Positions 21,859 to 33,748 of a stretch of DNA of 64,000 nt are shown here, in pieces. Made by a program: the position numbers and the translations under genes. Positions within the stretch are counted from its first letter, which is position 1; every line of letters starts with the position of its first letter. Under the pieces are notes generated by a model. It saw only the letters and a list, made by a program, of their open reading frames with translations, ran no database searches and was not told where the DNA came from. This stretch comes from Nereocystis luetkeana (lineage: Eukaryota; Sar; Phaeophyceae; Laminariales; Laminariaceae): assembly GCA_031213475.1 (NCBI GenBank), contig JARUPZ010000035.1:4702953-4766952 (forward strand), read 5' to 3'.

Positions 21859-21906
21859 AAAGCGGAATAACCTAAAAGCTACCCCCACGCAGACCCCCAG
21901 TGAGCC

Positions 21907-22162
21907 GGGGGGGGGACGGGGGGTGTATTCATGTTATGCATGGCCATACGGTATAGTCGTATGACCATAGACCCTCGCATCTCTACGACGCCGGGAGGGA
22001 GCACGACGGGCTTTCACCAACCAGGCAGACACGATTGATTATGCACCACGAGCGAGCAAGCGGCGTGAGGTGTGTTTGGCGAGTCGCATGAAGGGCGGGC
22101 TGCACCCTACTACGTACGAGTAATAACTAAGAACCGCTTGTGAGGCGCGCTTTCTTGCATAC
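21907..22162 (+). repeat. Family D repeat, copy 2
   Basis: G run, then GTGTATTCATGTTATGC, CGTATGACCATAGACCCTCG, GGGCTTTCACC and CTTGTGAGGCGCGCTTTC. Relative to other copies it carries an extra TACGTACGAGTAATAAC just before TAAGAACCGC. Confidence 0.75.
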
Positions 22163-23456
22163 ATCTATACATGGATGACGGGGGGGGGGCTACTCCGGAT
22201 AATGAAGAACTAAGAACATTCCTTTTCCTGTGTCTCAAATCACCCCCCCCGCCCGGGCGATGAACGAAGGGGAACCACAATAAGAGGGCGAAACAAGAAA
22301 GTGACGCGTGCGATTACACACATATATATACAACGATCAAGGCCGAACAAACTGAGGTTGACTATTTATAGAACCGTGGCTTCTTTGCTTGGTTCCATTA
22401 TGATGCAAGGCGGTTTTACGGTTTTCCATATAATAATAGATAGATGCTGTAGATCTGCACCGTAGAAGAAAGCCACATTTCATGGATCTCGAGAGTTTGA
22501 ACCGCACCTTGTGCGCTGCTATAATACGAGTATACGATTCCCTCGGTTCTGCTGAGAGCCTAACGGATCGGTTTGGGTCGGCTCTCACCATATACCAGGT
22601 ACCAGGTACCTGGTATATTTTATCGTCATCGTCCGGTTTGACTCGGTCGGTTGTCTTAACGAATATTATATACGAATATTATCTCTAAACGATTTGATTC
22701 GGTTAGTTTGTCCGTCCTCGAAAACCCATCGGTTGCCAGCCGAACAGAATCGACTCGAACCGAACCGAACGGAACCCTCCCCATGAAAAACGCGTACAGA
22801 TCCCGGAAAACACATTTTCCTTGGTGACAACACAAAAAAATCTGGTACTACTGGTGGTGTTGTATGAACAAAAAACCGTACGAGGTATGCATGCAGAGTA
22901 TTTATTCCACACACGATACACCAGATAGACGGCGTAACGCACCAAGACTCACAGTTCAAATAACACTACATACTACATACCACGTACCAGGTATGATCTA
23001 CAACAGCAGTACCTGGTATACCATACCTGATACTCTGTACGCACCGGTATTACAGCTGTCTGTGTGCCACGGAGAAAAATATGTGCTGCCGCCGCCTTTT
23101 GCGTTTTCTGTTTTGCGTTGCTTCGCTCTCTCTTTGTTCCAATGAAACGCGGAAAGAAAGTGAGATCTGCTCAAGAGATCTGAGAATCTGAGAGATGTCC
23201 CGACTCTTTCTTCCAATAAAAAGCGGAGAAAAAAAAAAACCGCGGGAAAACCGCGCATATATTTTTATAAGAATATTCGACCCCTACCCCCTGATTAAAA
23301 ACGCCTTATGTTTTATCTCCAGAGCAAGCTTCCCGCTGCCATTTCCACGTCGTCTCCACCTTCTCGCGCAAACACGTCTCTACGAGCCGCCACAAGACCA
23401 CCGCACCCCCCCGCGCCTACACCTACGAACTGCGGAGCACTCTCGAACCATCAGCC
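22163..23456. other. Region upstream of the PAM2 gene
   Basis: No confident gene. Contains TA-bounded CCWGG words (22595-22615, 22985-23030), a run of CGAACCGAAC-type words (about 22740-22780) and, in the last 130 bp, a C-rich, G-poor leader consistent with a 5' untranslated region. Confidence 0.4.
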
Positions 23457-24796
23457 ATGTTTTCTCTAAACGTTAACGCGCCTATTTTCACTCCGTCGTA
23501 TGGCCAGCCCATCTTCAACGACGGTCATTTGAGTGCTGTGCGGATCCTGGATTCCGACGAATATCGCTCCGAATTTCTGCACGACTTCAATCGCGAAGAG
23601 GTCGCCGACGAAGACCTGTGAGTCCCGAACCTCTAGTTCATTCGTGCTGTACTTCGTCGTGCGCATGTACTGGGAGAAAGGCTAGTTTGGTGCTTGGAGG
23701 TGGCGGCTGGGCGCGCCGAGAGTGTTGGCAAGGAAGAGGTCAGCATGAAATTTGTAATTTTTTGCAGAATCTGTGAAATATCGTTCTCTCTGGACTTCTC
23801 CCCGAAGTAGTAGTGTTCCGCCGATCCCTGATCAGCTCCACGTGTCTGTCGCCCTTCCTGCTTGGCCAGGTTTAACCCTGCGATCTATCCTGTCTCCGCG
23901 GAAGGTGAGACCCTCTTCGCTACTGCTGTGTTGGCGCGCGCGTATCGATAGGTGGCTCTCCTTTTCGCACTTTCCAGCAGCAGAAATCCTGTCGTGGAAG
24001 CAGGGTGGTTACTTGGGGTCCTGGGTTTGATTTTGATTTGATAGATACGCACAACTGCTTGTGCCTTTCCCCCGCTTGGAGTATGCCTAGCAGACTTGGG
24101 CGCGCAATCCGACCTGCATCCTCATGCGTGCATGTGCCTTGACAACACCTTCCTCCTGCCGTTCTCCTTACAGACCACGAAGAGCTTGCGGCGGTAGAGG
24201 CTTTCAACAGGGAGATGGCCGAGCTTGAAGACCTTGAACACCAAGAGGAGCTGAGGTCGTTGCTTCAAGACAGGATCAGCGGTGAGCCTACGATATTTCT
24301 ACAGCATGCAGCAGTCCCAGTTTTGGAAGGAAGATCCTCATTTCTAAATTTATTGCTCGAACGCCCACTCCTCCCCCCAGCACGCAGCACCGCCGGGTTG
24401 CTGCTGCTGTGTCGCTGTCGCCGAGCGCAAAGCAGAGGTAGTGCGTCGAGGGGCACAGAGCCGGGTATCCTGCGTTCGTGTAACGCGAGTTTCGGGGCGT
24501 GCGTGGTGGTTCGTGCTTCCGTATAAAGCAAGTTTGTATTGCGTGCATGCGCCAAAATTCGGAGAAAGAACATTTCGTTTTCTCATCTCAACTGCAGAGT
24601 TCAACAGCAGTTCAGCATCAATCATCAAACAGCAAGTGTTCCGTGCCAACAGCTGCTGCAGGCAGTCGGTCGAGTAAGTGTCTTGTTGTATGAACTGTAA
24701 ATTGAAGTCAATGTTGCCGTTCGAAGGTTGTTTTTCGTTGCTTATTTCAGCAGCGCCCAAATTTGCTCACTTTTTGCTCACTGCCGCCTGCTTTGA
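23457..24796 (+). CDS. Small PAM2-motif protein (5 exons, complete)
   Basis: Spliced CDS: 23457-23617, 23870-23904, 24174-24281, 24598-24673, 24751-24796; 426 nt, 141 residues plus TGA. All junctions are GT-AG and phases close (2,1,1,2). Residues 3-14, SLNVNAPIFTPS, fit the PAM2 consensus xLNxxAxxFxP, the peptide that docks in the MLLE domain of poly(A)-binding protein. Residues 54-62 (LFNPAIYPV) may be a second, degenerate docking peptide. Residues 66-100 are an acidic helical stretch (EAFNREMAELEDLEHQEELR). The tail is Ser/Cys-rich. Known PAM2 proteins of this size (animal PAIP2, plant ERD15) tune translation or mRNA turnover; such a role is inferred. ATG follows a C-rich leader (CAGCCATGTT). 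The 35-nt second exon is required for frame closure. The last two exons are less certain. Confidence 0.66.
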
Positions 24797-24939
24797 CTTG
24801 CGGACAGCTGACAAGCGGCGTTTGACCAAAGGTGATCCGTAAATATTTTAAAGAAATAGAGCGCCTCACCCCACACGCTTTATCTGTTATTTCTTTTTGT
24901 ACCCTGTTCTCTCGCCTCTCTCTTCTTTCAAGACACTTG

Positions 24940-25285
24940 TTAATATTAATATTATCAATACTTAGCACCAGTACAAAGTTGATCGTTCAGCAGCAGCACG
25001 TATCAGGTATCTATCGTAATATCTATCGTAAGAATCACTGCCAGACGCCGATTGTTCCGTCCCTACCAAAGTACCTGGTAGAGTTTACTCTCCAACGCTA
25101 CTCGACACTGCTGTTATTAATAGTATTATCAATACTTGTCTATTAATAGTCGCACCAGTACAAAGTTGATCGTAAAGCAGCAGCACGTATCAGGTATCTA
25201 TAGTAAGAATCTCTGCCGGACGCCGATTGCTCCGTCCCTACCAGGTACCTGGTATAGTTTACTCACCAACGCTACTCGCAGGATA
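24940..25285 (+). repeat. Direct duplication, about 175-bp unit, two copies
   Basis: Both units carry CACCAGTACAAAGTTGATCG, GCAGCAGCACGTATCAGG and GACGCCGATTG. Unit 2 has an extra GTCTATTAATAGTC block; unit 1 has an extra CTATCGTAATAT block. Confidence 0.8.
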
Positions 25286-26978
25286 CTCCGATCAACGTAC
25301 CTGGTATCATTCACACGTCGTTGTTGTTAATAATATTATTATGAGTAGTACGTACGATACGACGTACAACAGTACATAAAATACCTTCGCCTCAAACGTC
25401 CCTGATGTTGATTGTTTCGCGTGCATGTGATACGTACACCATTTCGTACCCATCTCATGTCACACGCACTTGGCAGTAAGGCAGCGTACCGGGTATACAG
25501 CAGCTGCAGATGGACTGACTGCATTCTCGCTCTCCATCATCTCGGTGCCTTCTCGCTCCTGGCCTACTGCTGTAATGTACTGGTAGAGATTAGAGAGTCG
25601 AGAGAGACACTACCAGGTATTAGTTCGTACCGGTAGCATATTTTACCAGGTACACTATTGGAAGACCTTATTACATACCAGTACAGAATATCCGTACACC
25701 TGGTGAACGATGCGTACAAGACACCTACTGGTATATGTATATACTAAGAAAATTACCGGTAAGAAAGATAGGCTGAGATTTTCAGAAAAATGAGAAATTC
25801 GGGAGTGGTTTTTCACTGACGTTGGTGCAGAAGGCACCCCTTCTCCAATAAGAAATCCAGCCCGAACCAGCTTTCCTGATGCTTATTAATAGTATTAATA
25901 GGTGCCCCCTTTTGTACCCACACCAGTATCCTAAACGCACTCGTGTGTATATACCAACAACGGTAATTGCTGTAGTCTTGCGCATGTTGTGCTGATTGTG
26001 CTATTAATAGCTTCTTAGCTACCTGGTATGTGGGTTTTGCACTTGCTCATAAGTTTCCCAACGTTTGTGTTTTTATGTCCTTTCGATGGGTGCCCTGCCC
26101 TGACAGCTCTCCAGCACGGAGCATTGAGCCAGAGACCAGCGAAGATCGCTTCCTTAGAAGGCGGCGTCTTCTCCGCGGGGCACTCTCGAGGCGCACCATC
26201 CGTGGGATTCAAGGTGACCCCCCCCACCATTAATACTATATCATATGTACAGCAGCAGTATCATGTACCAGGTACCAGGTATCATGTATGAAAGTTCAGC
26301 AATCGAGCAAGCAGAAACAGAAGCGAAGGAAGGCCTTCCGCCATTGCTGCAATTGCTGTGAAGGGCAGGACATGCTTGCACAGCAGTCCACCGTATCTCG
26401 GCACGCGTAAAATATTTGGTGGAAGCGCATGGGCCGGTCTCACTCACCCCGTCATGCCATTACTGACAGGCTGCTGACAGGACCATTTATGTCATAGGTG
26501 CTCTCCCATATGTTGATATGTGGTACCTGGTAGCTCATAGCTGCGTACGTATTTGTCCCTTGTCACAATGCGACAGTACACAAAGTAGCTACAATGAAGC
26601 TTATGTGCAAATTGAATCTCGTAAAGATGCCCTGGGCCGATATCATACACTCAATATGAGAGTGTATGTGAAACCAGTATATCGTATCTATGTACTGTAG
26701 TACTATTAATAATATATTACCGGTGCCAGGAAACTATGTAAAAGAAGAGAGCAAATATTTTACGATTGACGATTAACCCATGTAAAACCTATGCAATGGA
26801 CATGGACAAACAACACCAGAAATGCGATCTTACCAATCAAACCTCTAGGCTTGGTCTACGTATGACAGCGGGTTTCCCTTCGGAGGCGTTCGGCCGTGAG
26901 GTGACGGGATGACGCAAGGTTAAACCCCGATGACCCATGCCCGGTGCCGTTTTGTGGAGCTGAAAAAGAGTAGGTTTA

Positions 26979-27260
26979 GCAGTCTGGGAGAAGGGATCTT
27001 TAGGGATGTTTTTTACTTGAAAAATGTGTAGCGTGGTCTGCACTTCGGAATCGTCGTCCGCATCTGAGAAATTTCCTGGTTCGATGCAAACTCGGCGTAG
27101 CCTCGTTTATGTCGAGTTTTGGCCCGTTTCGGCTGCGGTTTGGGGTTAGGGTTAGGGTTAGGGTCAGGGGTTGGGTTGGGTCTTCGTCCGTGCCTTGATC
27201 CCAACAGGAACCAAAACATCCGAACAGCCTACCAACCTAAAGATCCCTTCTCCCAGATTG
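26979..27260. repeat. Inverted repeat pair (about 30 bp arms)
   Basis: CTGGGAGAAGGGATCTTTAG at 26984 onward is repeated in reverse complement at 27236-27257. The arms enclose the telomere-like tract. Confidence 0.7.
27143..27182 (+). repeat. Interstitial telomere-like tract (TTAGGG)n
   Basis: GGGGTTAGGGTTAGGGTTAG followed by degenerate GGGTCAGGGG and GGGTTGGG units. A shorter GGGTTAGGGTTAACC is at about 19352. Confidence 0.75.
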
Positions 27261-27835
27261 TTAAAGGTCCTCGAAAAAACCCCGAAAGGCTCAGCCCAAA
27301 GAACAGAAGTGAAGGCCAACGACGATCGAAGGAAATCGGTACGCAGCACGATTGTCAGACCCATGCATGGTGTACATAAACAGGTTATTCGAGGAATGCT
27401 ATTAATACTACACTAATAGTTGTGGCGTGCGTGCGACCGCTACGACGCCAACGGGGCCGGGAGACGGCGACCGCTCATGCGCAAGACAGCAGTCGCCCAC
27501 CCACTTTGGTAGTTACCATGGACTTGGGGTCAATCTTAACGAGGAGTGTTTTTCAGTATTTTCCCGAAATTTTGGTATTTTCCTATAGGAAAAAACCGAC
27601 AAATACCGAAATTTCGTGAAAATACTGAAATAAACCTAAAAAACAACCCTCGTTTAGATTGACCCTTACCTTGGGTAGGAAGATAATGTGGCAGCGTGAG
27701 TATTGTCGGGCTGCGTGCTCGTCGTGTACCGGTAACTTTTATTGCTGCGATTGGGACACATCATTCCCTACCCTACCAGGCTACCGTACACCTGCTGTGT
27801 TGCACTGCCCACGAAGCACACAAAAAAAAAAACGA

Positions 27836-28708
27836 CACCAAAGACACTGGAACCACGTCTCCCTCCGTTTTTTTCCGGGGGCATTTCGTTTATCTGCTCT
27901 AGATAGCTCCGAACGTTCCCATCGAGCCAAGATTTGGCAGGGCAGATATGTGGCTCCATCCAGGCTCTTGAATTTTCGGTTTGTCGTACTGTCGCAAAGT
28001 AGTTTCTGTCCTGCTGTAGAACGAGCAGGTGGAACTCAGGAGGAGCTACTGCTGTATATACTTGAGGTTAGATAGAGATGTAGGAAACACACCTCGTTGT
28101 TCTCTCGCTGCTCTTTCCAAGAGCACAGACGGTGTACAATATCGAGGCGCGCGCACTATCACGAGGGACCATAGTAAATAGGACCAAATATTGTTGGTAA
28201 AAATAGGGAAATATATAGGTTTCAGTGTGTGTACCGTAGGTCCTACCAGGTATTTACTATGGCCCCCCGTATTAGGTGTTTTTTGTGTGGGCATCGGGAG
28301 AGAAAACGGAGTTGTTTGGCATGAATCTACTGGCGCAAACGTGGGCACGCGAGCCGAATTGTGTACTCATACAGCATATTGTGAGTATCATAGTGCTCGT
28401 ACAGCTTCTGCGTTCCTCCTTCTAATTGTACAGCAGGAAAACAAGAAGAAACTTCACGATAAACTGAACATTCAAACGACTGGAACCACATTTCAGACTT
28501 GAATGACGAGGTCCGTCCCGAAGGGGGACGCGGAAAGTGCGGTCGCTCTGGCACACTTGCAGGAGTGCATCGAGTAGTTACTGCTGTAGCTCATATCTGC
28601 CCTGCCAATTTTTGGCTCGATGGGAACGCTCGGAGCTAGATAAGAGCAAGCAGATGGAGGAAATGTCGTCAGGAAAAAAACGGTGACAGACGTGATTCCA
28701 GTGTCGGG
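27836..28708. mobile_element. Long imperfect inverted repeat (about 870 bp, fold-back type)
   Basis: GACACTGGAACCACGTCT, CGTTCCCATCGAGCCAA and TTGGCAGGGCAGATATG at 27840-27957 recur in reverse complement at 28586-28708; weaker arm homology continues inward (28000-28060 against 28385-28440). The spacer contains a family A element at 28157. No transposase frame seen. Confidence 0.65.
28157..28274 (+). mobile_element. Family A element with 7-bp micro-insert
   Basis: Standard copy, except that the right arm reads GGTCCTACCAGGTATTTACT where others read GGTCCTATTTACT: CCAGGTA inserted at a TA. Confidence 0.85.
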
Positions 28709-31700
28709 AGTTCTGGCGATGTCAGTTTTTCTTTGTGGTCAGTGCAACACACGTGCACAGGTGCGCACTATTAATGTTGATAATAGTACACTGATGTCAT
28801 CCCTACGCCCTACCCCAGCAGCCCATGATGAACACTACACATTGTCGGATGGCAAGCATAATACTAATAATAATAATGATACAAATTATCATATTGTCAT
28901 CCGGGACACTCACGGCCATCATGCTGTCATGGCCGTACCTGCATGAATGTAGCAACAGCATCGACAACGATATACTATTTATTCTAAGTACAACAACTGC
29001 ATCAAACACTCCAGGACGCCGGGTGTTGTTGTCGTCACTTTAAATCGTCCTTTCTACCCAGCTTCGTCAGCACACCCAGTATCCGTCCTGATTCCTTATC
29101 CTATCATGGAGAGATACTGATTCTGTGGTCACAGACCGTGACACAGAGGAAGACTTGAATATATAAAATAATCGCAAATTCGAGTGTCTAAGCAAGTGAA
29201 ATGTCAGCGTACCGGGTACGAGAACACAACAACTCAAGCAAGACCACAAAATAACAACAAAACTACAATAGACGATGATGAATACTGCTTGCTGCAAACT
29301 ACCGATACTGCTGTGAACTACAATAATTAATGTTCCTGCAAACTATCATAATTATATTTGGAAAATCCCCTTGACAAAGTGCTGTAAATAGCAGAGTGCT
29401 GTAACACCATCCCGGCTACAGCAGCCGTAAAAAGCTGTTTGCTTGCGTTACAATGACCCACGGCCGATCTAACACAAGTTGTGTTGATTATTGTGATTAT
29501 TGTAACCAGTTTGTGATAATATATTGTAGCTAATTTGTGTTTCCTCTCCGTCGCCTCGCGCTATTGTCGAACCGTTTTTTCTGCCTGGCAGGGCAAGCGG
29601 ATGTCTGCCTCCAAGAAATGCAACCACAACATCAACCAGCCTCTGCAGTCCAGCCGTAATAACTGATGCCTTACCTTGTTACACACCTGATGGCATTTTT
29701 TCAGGCGGTTGGAGGGAGGTTCAAGCGGAACATAATGAAACCTAAAACGTCGTGTAGTACTACAGTTAGTGCCTGCGCAGCGCAGTGAGACCTCCCTATA
29801 TTAGGCTGGTACTGCGATGGGTCGCTGCATAAAATATATCAGGCCTAGCTGCAGTGATGGGGTGCTGCGTGTGTCTCCGGTGCTCATAGATGAACAGAAA
29901 AGCAGTGCTGGTATGATGACTTGGTTTGGCCCCCTTGAGGCAGGTTGCTACGGCACCCCGCCAGTAGGGAACGAAGACCAGGAGGAAAAAAACTAGGAAA
30001 AAAACTTGCAGTCCCTAGGTAGGTATGTTACTTACGTACGTATAGTATTATACCCGGTACGTATGTAGCCCCCTGGCTATCAAGAAAAAATGAAGAAAGG
30101 CGCCTTCAATAGTAAAAGAATACGAAGCACCTCTCCCCCCCTTTTTTTTTTTCGGGAGGAGGTGGAAGTAAAAAAACGTTCTGAATTGTAACATTTAGAC
30201 CCAGCAAACGGGGAGTGGACGTCCAACGAACGTATCTTAATAGTAGAACAATAAGAACAAGAGGAGAAATATTGAGATGTTGGAAAACAAAAACGGACGG
30301 GAAAGGGATGCTGTGTAAATGCCATTTAAATACGTGGGGGGAGGGGGGGCGGAGAAAGAAGACAAGATAAGAAAAAGCCATCCGCGGCGTGGGTCGGTTG
30401 CTAGTTGCTAGCAGGGTCGGGTTCGCTAGCGTGGGCTGCGCTTCGGCCGCGACAGGCGTGTGAATCTCCTCGGAGCTGGTCGGTCGACCTTAGCTTTGTC
30501 CTAGTGGCAATTTTTAGTTTTGCCCTTTACGCTCTCGCCCTGGTGACACCTGACGGCGGTGGTTGAAGTTGATCGGCGGCGTTTTGTGGCGATGATGCGC
30601 TGCGGGGGTGAGGGGGGACGAGAAGTGAACCCTCATGTTGCGCTGGGATGTGTTCGCGATGATGCGCTTAACGCGGGGGGGGGGGAGGGAGCAGGAGAAC
30701 CCTTGCGATGATTGAGCTCGGGCGCGCTTGCTTGCGTGCGCGTTTCGAGCACAGTACTTAGAGCTATAAGTTTTACTTCCTGTAGCGGTGGCGGCTAGTT
30801 GTGGTTTGGCACGATGTTTGCTCAGTGTGTTTTGAAAGAATGCGCTGCCCAGCAAGATAGTGATGACGCCATTTGTCAGGAGTAGCTTTTATAGTCGGCA
30901 AGGAAGTGAGCCATGTTAGTGGTCACACCGGACGACGCAAGCGGGAGGGGGGGGGGGAGGGGGGTTACTTACTCCGAAGGGTGTCTAAAAAGGTGTCAGG
31001 ATACACGACAGTGGGTATGGCTTGAATGTGTTTGCATGGATCTCAGGAGATCGATGCTCATGTTGACGGCGGCGGCGGGGGGGGGGGGGGGGGGGGGCGT
31101 GGAATTCCTTTTGTTTTCGCGATTCGGTAAAAAAAGGTCGGATGGAAGCAGCGCGCGCATCTACAGTAGAAGCTTTCCCTTCGTCAGGTATACGTGTATT
31201 CCAGAGGGTGGGTATATATATATTGGACGAATGAGTGCGATTCATCACTGCAGTAGCAAGAAAAAGTATAGCATGTATGTAGTATTCATAGGGTGCTTTG
31301 TTCGGCGTTTTGGTCAAGTATAAAAGCTTGTTCCCGCATGGGTCTGGTATATGGTGGAGGCGTTTCGTATGCGAGGCACACCAAGCAGTAGCAGTAGTGC
31401 AGGAAGCGAGGAAAGGATGCCTTGTGGAGTGACGAGAGTGCATACCAGGTATCACTGACTATCTATCTATCTATCTACAGCAGAGTTGGGGTCGCTACAG
31501 TATTAGTGCAGGCAGCACAAGCGGCATTTGTTTTTTTTAGCTGTGGTAGGTTATATCTGCACGCGGTGGTACTCGGGTACCATTCGAGTGAACTGCTTTG
31601 TTTTGAGTTTTGAGAGTGGCCGCCGTCTGTCCAAAGCCGATAATTGATTGTAACCGAGGCGTGCCAGCAAGCTCATATAGCGAGGGGGGCGGGGGAGGAG

Positions 31701-32342
31701 GACATGTTTTTTTTTATTTTTTGGTCTTGGCTTAGTTTTTTTGTGCTTCTCTCTGGTGGAGAGAGAGACAAGACACATTGTTGTGTTGCCATGCACTGGT
31801 ACGGGTGCACCGTGCGTGATGAGTGAGTGGCGTGGTATGGACAATGAGTGAACTGATGTGGTGTATGATGTGCCAGGGCCGTGATTATCCCTCCCCCTCT
31901 CATGTATGTATGTGTGCATGGGACGGGTCTGATTAGGTATTGTCGCGACGCAGTATACGGACATCTCTGACTCGATTGCCGCGGCGGGCGGGAAACAACC
32001 GTACGACAGAAAAACGTGAACAATGATATCAACCCTTTCTTTCTTTGGGGGGACACCCCACCCAGTCGATTTCGACCAAATCTGAGAGTGGCGGACGGAC
32101 GGACGCACACCACCTCTGATACGATATCCGCGAACCGGAATGTACGTCCAAGGGAAAATCTTGAACAAATGTTATATTGATAGTATTACCCCACCCTCTT
32201 GGGTTCCCGTGCATGTCGACCAATAGTGTTTCCCTGTCGTTTCAGTACTTTGACGTGCTCTTGGAGTCGGTACTTCAAATGACTGGTATTCGCGAGTCAA
32301 CGACTGAGTCCCGCCCGATGACTGGGCACTAATAATATTAAT
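28709..32342. other. Gene-poor stretch
   Basis: Includes a family F copy, a GATGATGCGCT direct repeat (about 30590-30670), a G run at 31077-31097 and long but unconvincing ORFs on both strands (the longest 31551-32168, minus). No recognisable product. Confidence 0.4.
29036..29150 (-). repeat. Family F repeat, copy 2
   Basis: Reverse complement of 7235-7345 over CTGGGTAGAAAGGACGATTT and the segment before it. Confidence 0.65.
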
Positions 32343-32449
32343 ATTACAGGGGAACATAGTTAATAGGACCAAATATTGTAGGTAGAAATGGTTAAATATA
32401 TAGGTTTTTATGTATACCACAGGTCCCATTAACTATGGTCCCCCGTAAT
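32343..32449 (+). mobile_element. Family A inverted-repeat element
   Basis: CAGGGGAACATAGTTAATAG to TTAACTATGGTCCCCCGTAA. Confidence 0.85.
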
Positions 32450-32974
32450 GTACTTCTCGTGTCGCTGCTCCAAATTTTCGCTCTTATCCAAAATGGACAT
32501 GACCTCTGCAGTATTGTACTGGTACTTGCATAGTGTTAATTGCATTGTATACAGCTACTGCTTTTTTTTCGCTCCTACCCCAAATGCACATGTTGCTCTT
32601 GTCCTGGCAGTCGTCTTCGACTTCAATGTATCGTTCCTGCTTTTTTGGCCGTTTTTCTTAGCCCGACCAGTCCCTGAAATTGCCACACCTCCGTCCAATC
32701 TTGTATTAACTAAATGGTCACGCCTAGGGAACAGCAGGGCAACGCTTGCCCTGGTCTATCATAAAAAATTAGTTATGTTTGACATATCCGACAATGTTTA
32801 CGTAGCGTGTGACAGTCAGTGTAACAGTCAGTGTGGGTGGTGTCTACCAATCGCAAAAAGTTAGAAAGAACAGTACGACGCCGGGTAGAAGACCGACACC
32901 TCGAAAACCGTTTTGACGCACAAAAAGCCCCCCCAGAACCAAAACGCCCACGTATCATATCGATATCGACCTGA
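32450..32974 (+). pseudogene. Coding-like remnants, possibly including a transporter membrane segment
   Basis: A 138-codon plus frame (32448-32864) is strongly hydrophobic in the middle; APTPNAHVALVLAVVFDF followed by a second apolar run loosely recalls the ABC-2 transporter membrane region (PNxxVAxxL...FxGF). A different frame at 32822-32974 is basic and protein-like (ERTVRRRVEDRHLENRFDAQ, ending RPRIISIST and TGA). Neither has a visible gene around it. Best read as decayed fragments. Confidence 0.22.
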
Positions 32975-33237
32975 AGCACGAGAAGCGCGGCGCGATGTTA
33001 TTAACCGTCTTGTGTGAGCAATAGTGCACTGTCTTTAGTGTAAATCCAAACGCACATGTCCGACTAAACGAGTCCCGCCACAAACAAAAAATCGTTATAA
33101 AATGGTACATACGCCGGCCGGTACATGTTTTTTACGCCAGTTCACGGTATTATGTACGAGTAGTACATACATACGTAGATAAAATTGACTATAAACTCGT
33201 TTGGGTATTTTCATAACATTATGTGTTTATTGTTGTT

Positions 33238-33748
33238 TCTCTTGCCATCCGACAGTGTGTGCAGCATGGTCTTCAACATTGATCACTCATAACTTTCCCG
33301 AAGGAAGAAAACCTCGGAAACAAAAGGAAACCCATGCACCAAGTCTACTTCCCTTCTGTGCCAACTTTCGGCTTGTCTACTCCATTTTTTGCTGTATTTG
33401 CTCCTTCCTTCTCATTACGTTCTGTTATTGCTTAAATCCTAAGCTGCATCCAAGCTCCATAACATTGAATACATACTCGTTCGGTGGTCGGGCTGATCGG
33501 TGCTATATATAGTTGCCCGGCGGCTACGTACTTTTTCTTCTTTTTTTTCTTTCAGTTTCCCAGAGCTTTCTTTTATGTTCTTCGTTCTTGCCTGTGGTGG
33601 GTGGTACGTACGAGAATAACAATAATAGCTGGGAAGGGAGGTAGACTTGGCGCATGGGTTTCCTTTTGTTTCCGAGGTTTTCTTCTTTCGGGAAAGTTAT
33701 GAGTGATCCATGTTGAAGATCATGCTGCACATTGTCGGATGGCAAGAG
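33238..33748. mobile_element. Family E element with about 115-bp inverted arms
   Basis: Left arm 33238-33357 (CTTGCCATCCGACAGTG, CATTGATCACTCATAACTTT, CCTCGGAAACAAAAGGAAAC) recurs nearly unchanged in reverse complement at 33633-33748. The 275-bp spacer has no transposase frame. A solo arm end is at 34898-34955; TGTCGGATGGCAAG also occurs at 28843. Confidence 0.8.

Larger units (their letters stand above)
24797..27835. other. Gene-poor stretch after the PAM2 gene
   Basis: Dominated by TA-bounded short palindromes (CCWGG, TTAA, GCAGCA types), a 175-bp tandem duplication, an inverted pair around a telomere-like tract and scattered short ORFs. No gene recognised. Confidence 0.45.

Noticed and set aside
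31551..32168. 205-codon minus-strand ORF
   Set aside because: No recognisable domain, mixed third-base use and poly-Lys/Pro stretches from low-complexity DNA; a frame of this length is expected occasionally in 64 kb read six ways.
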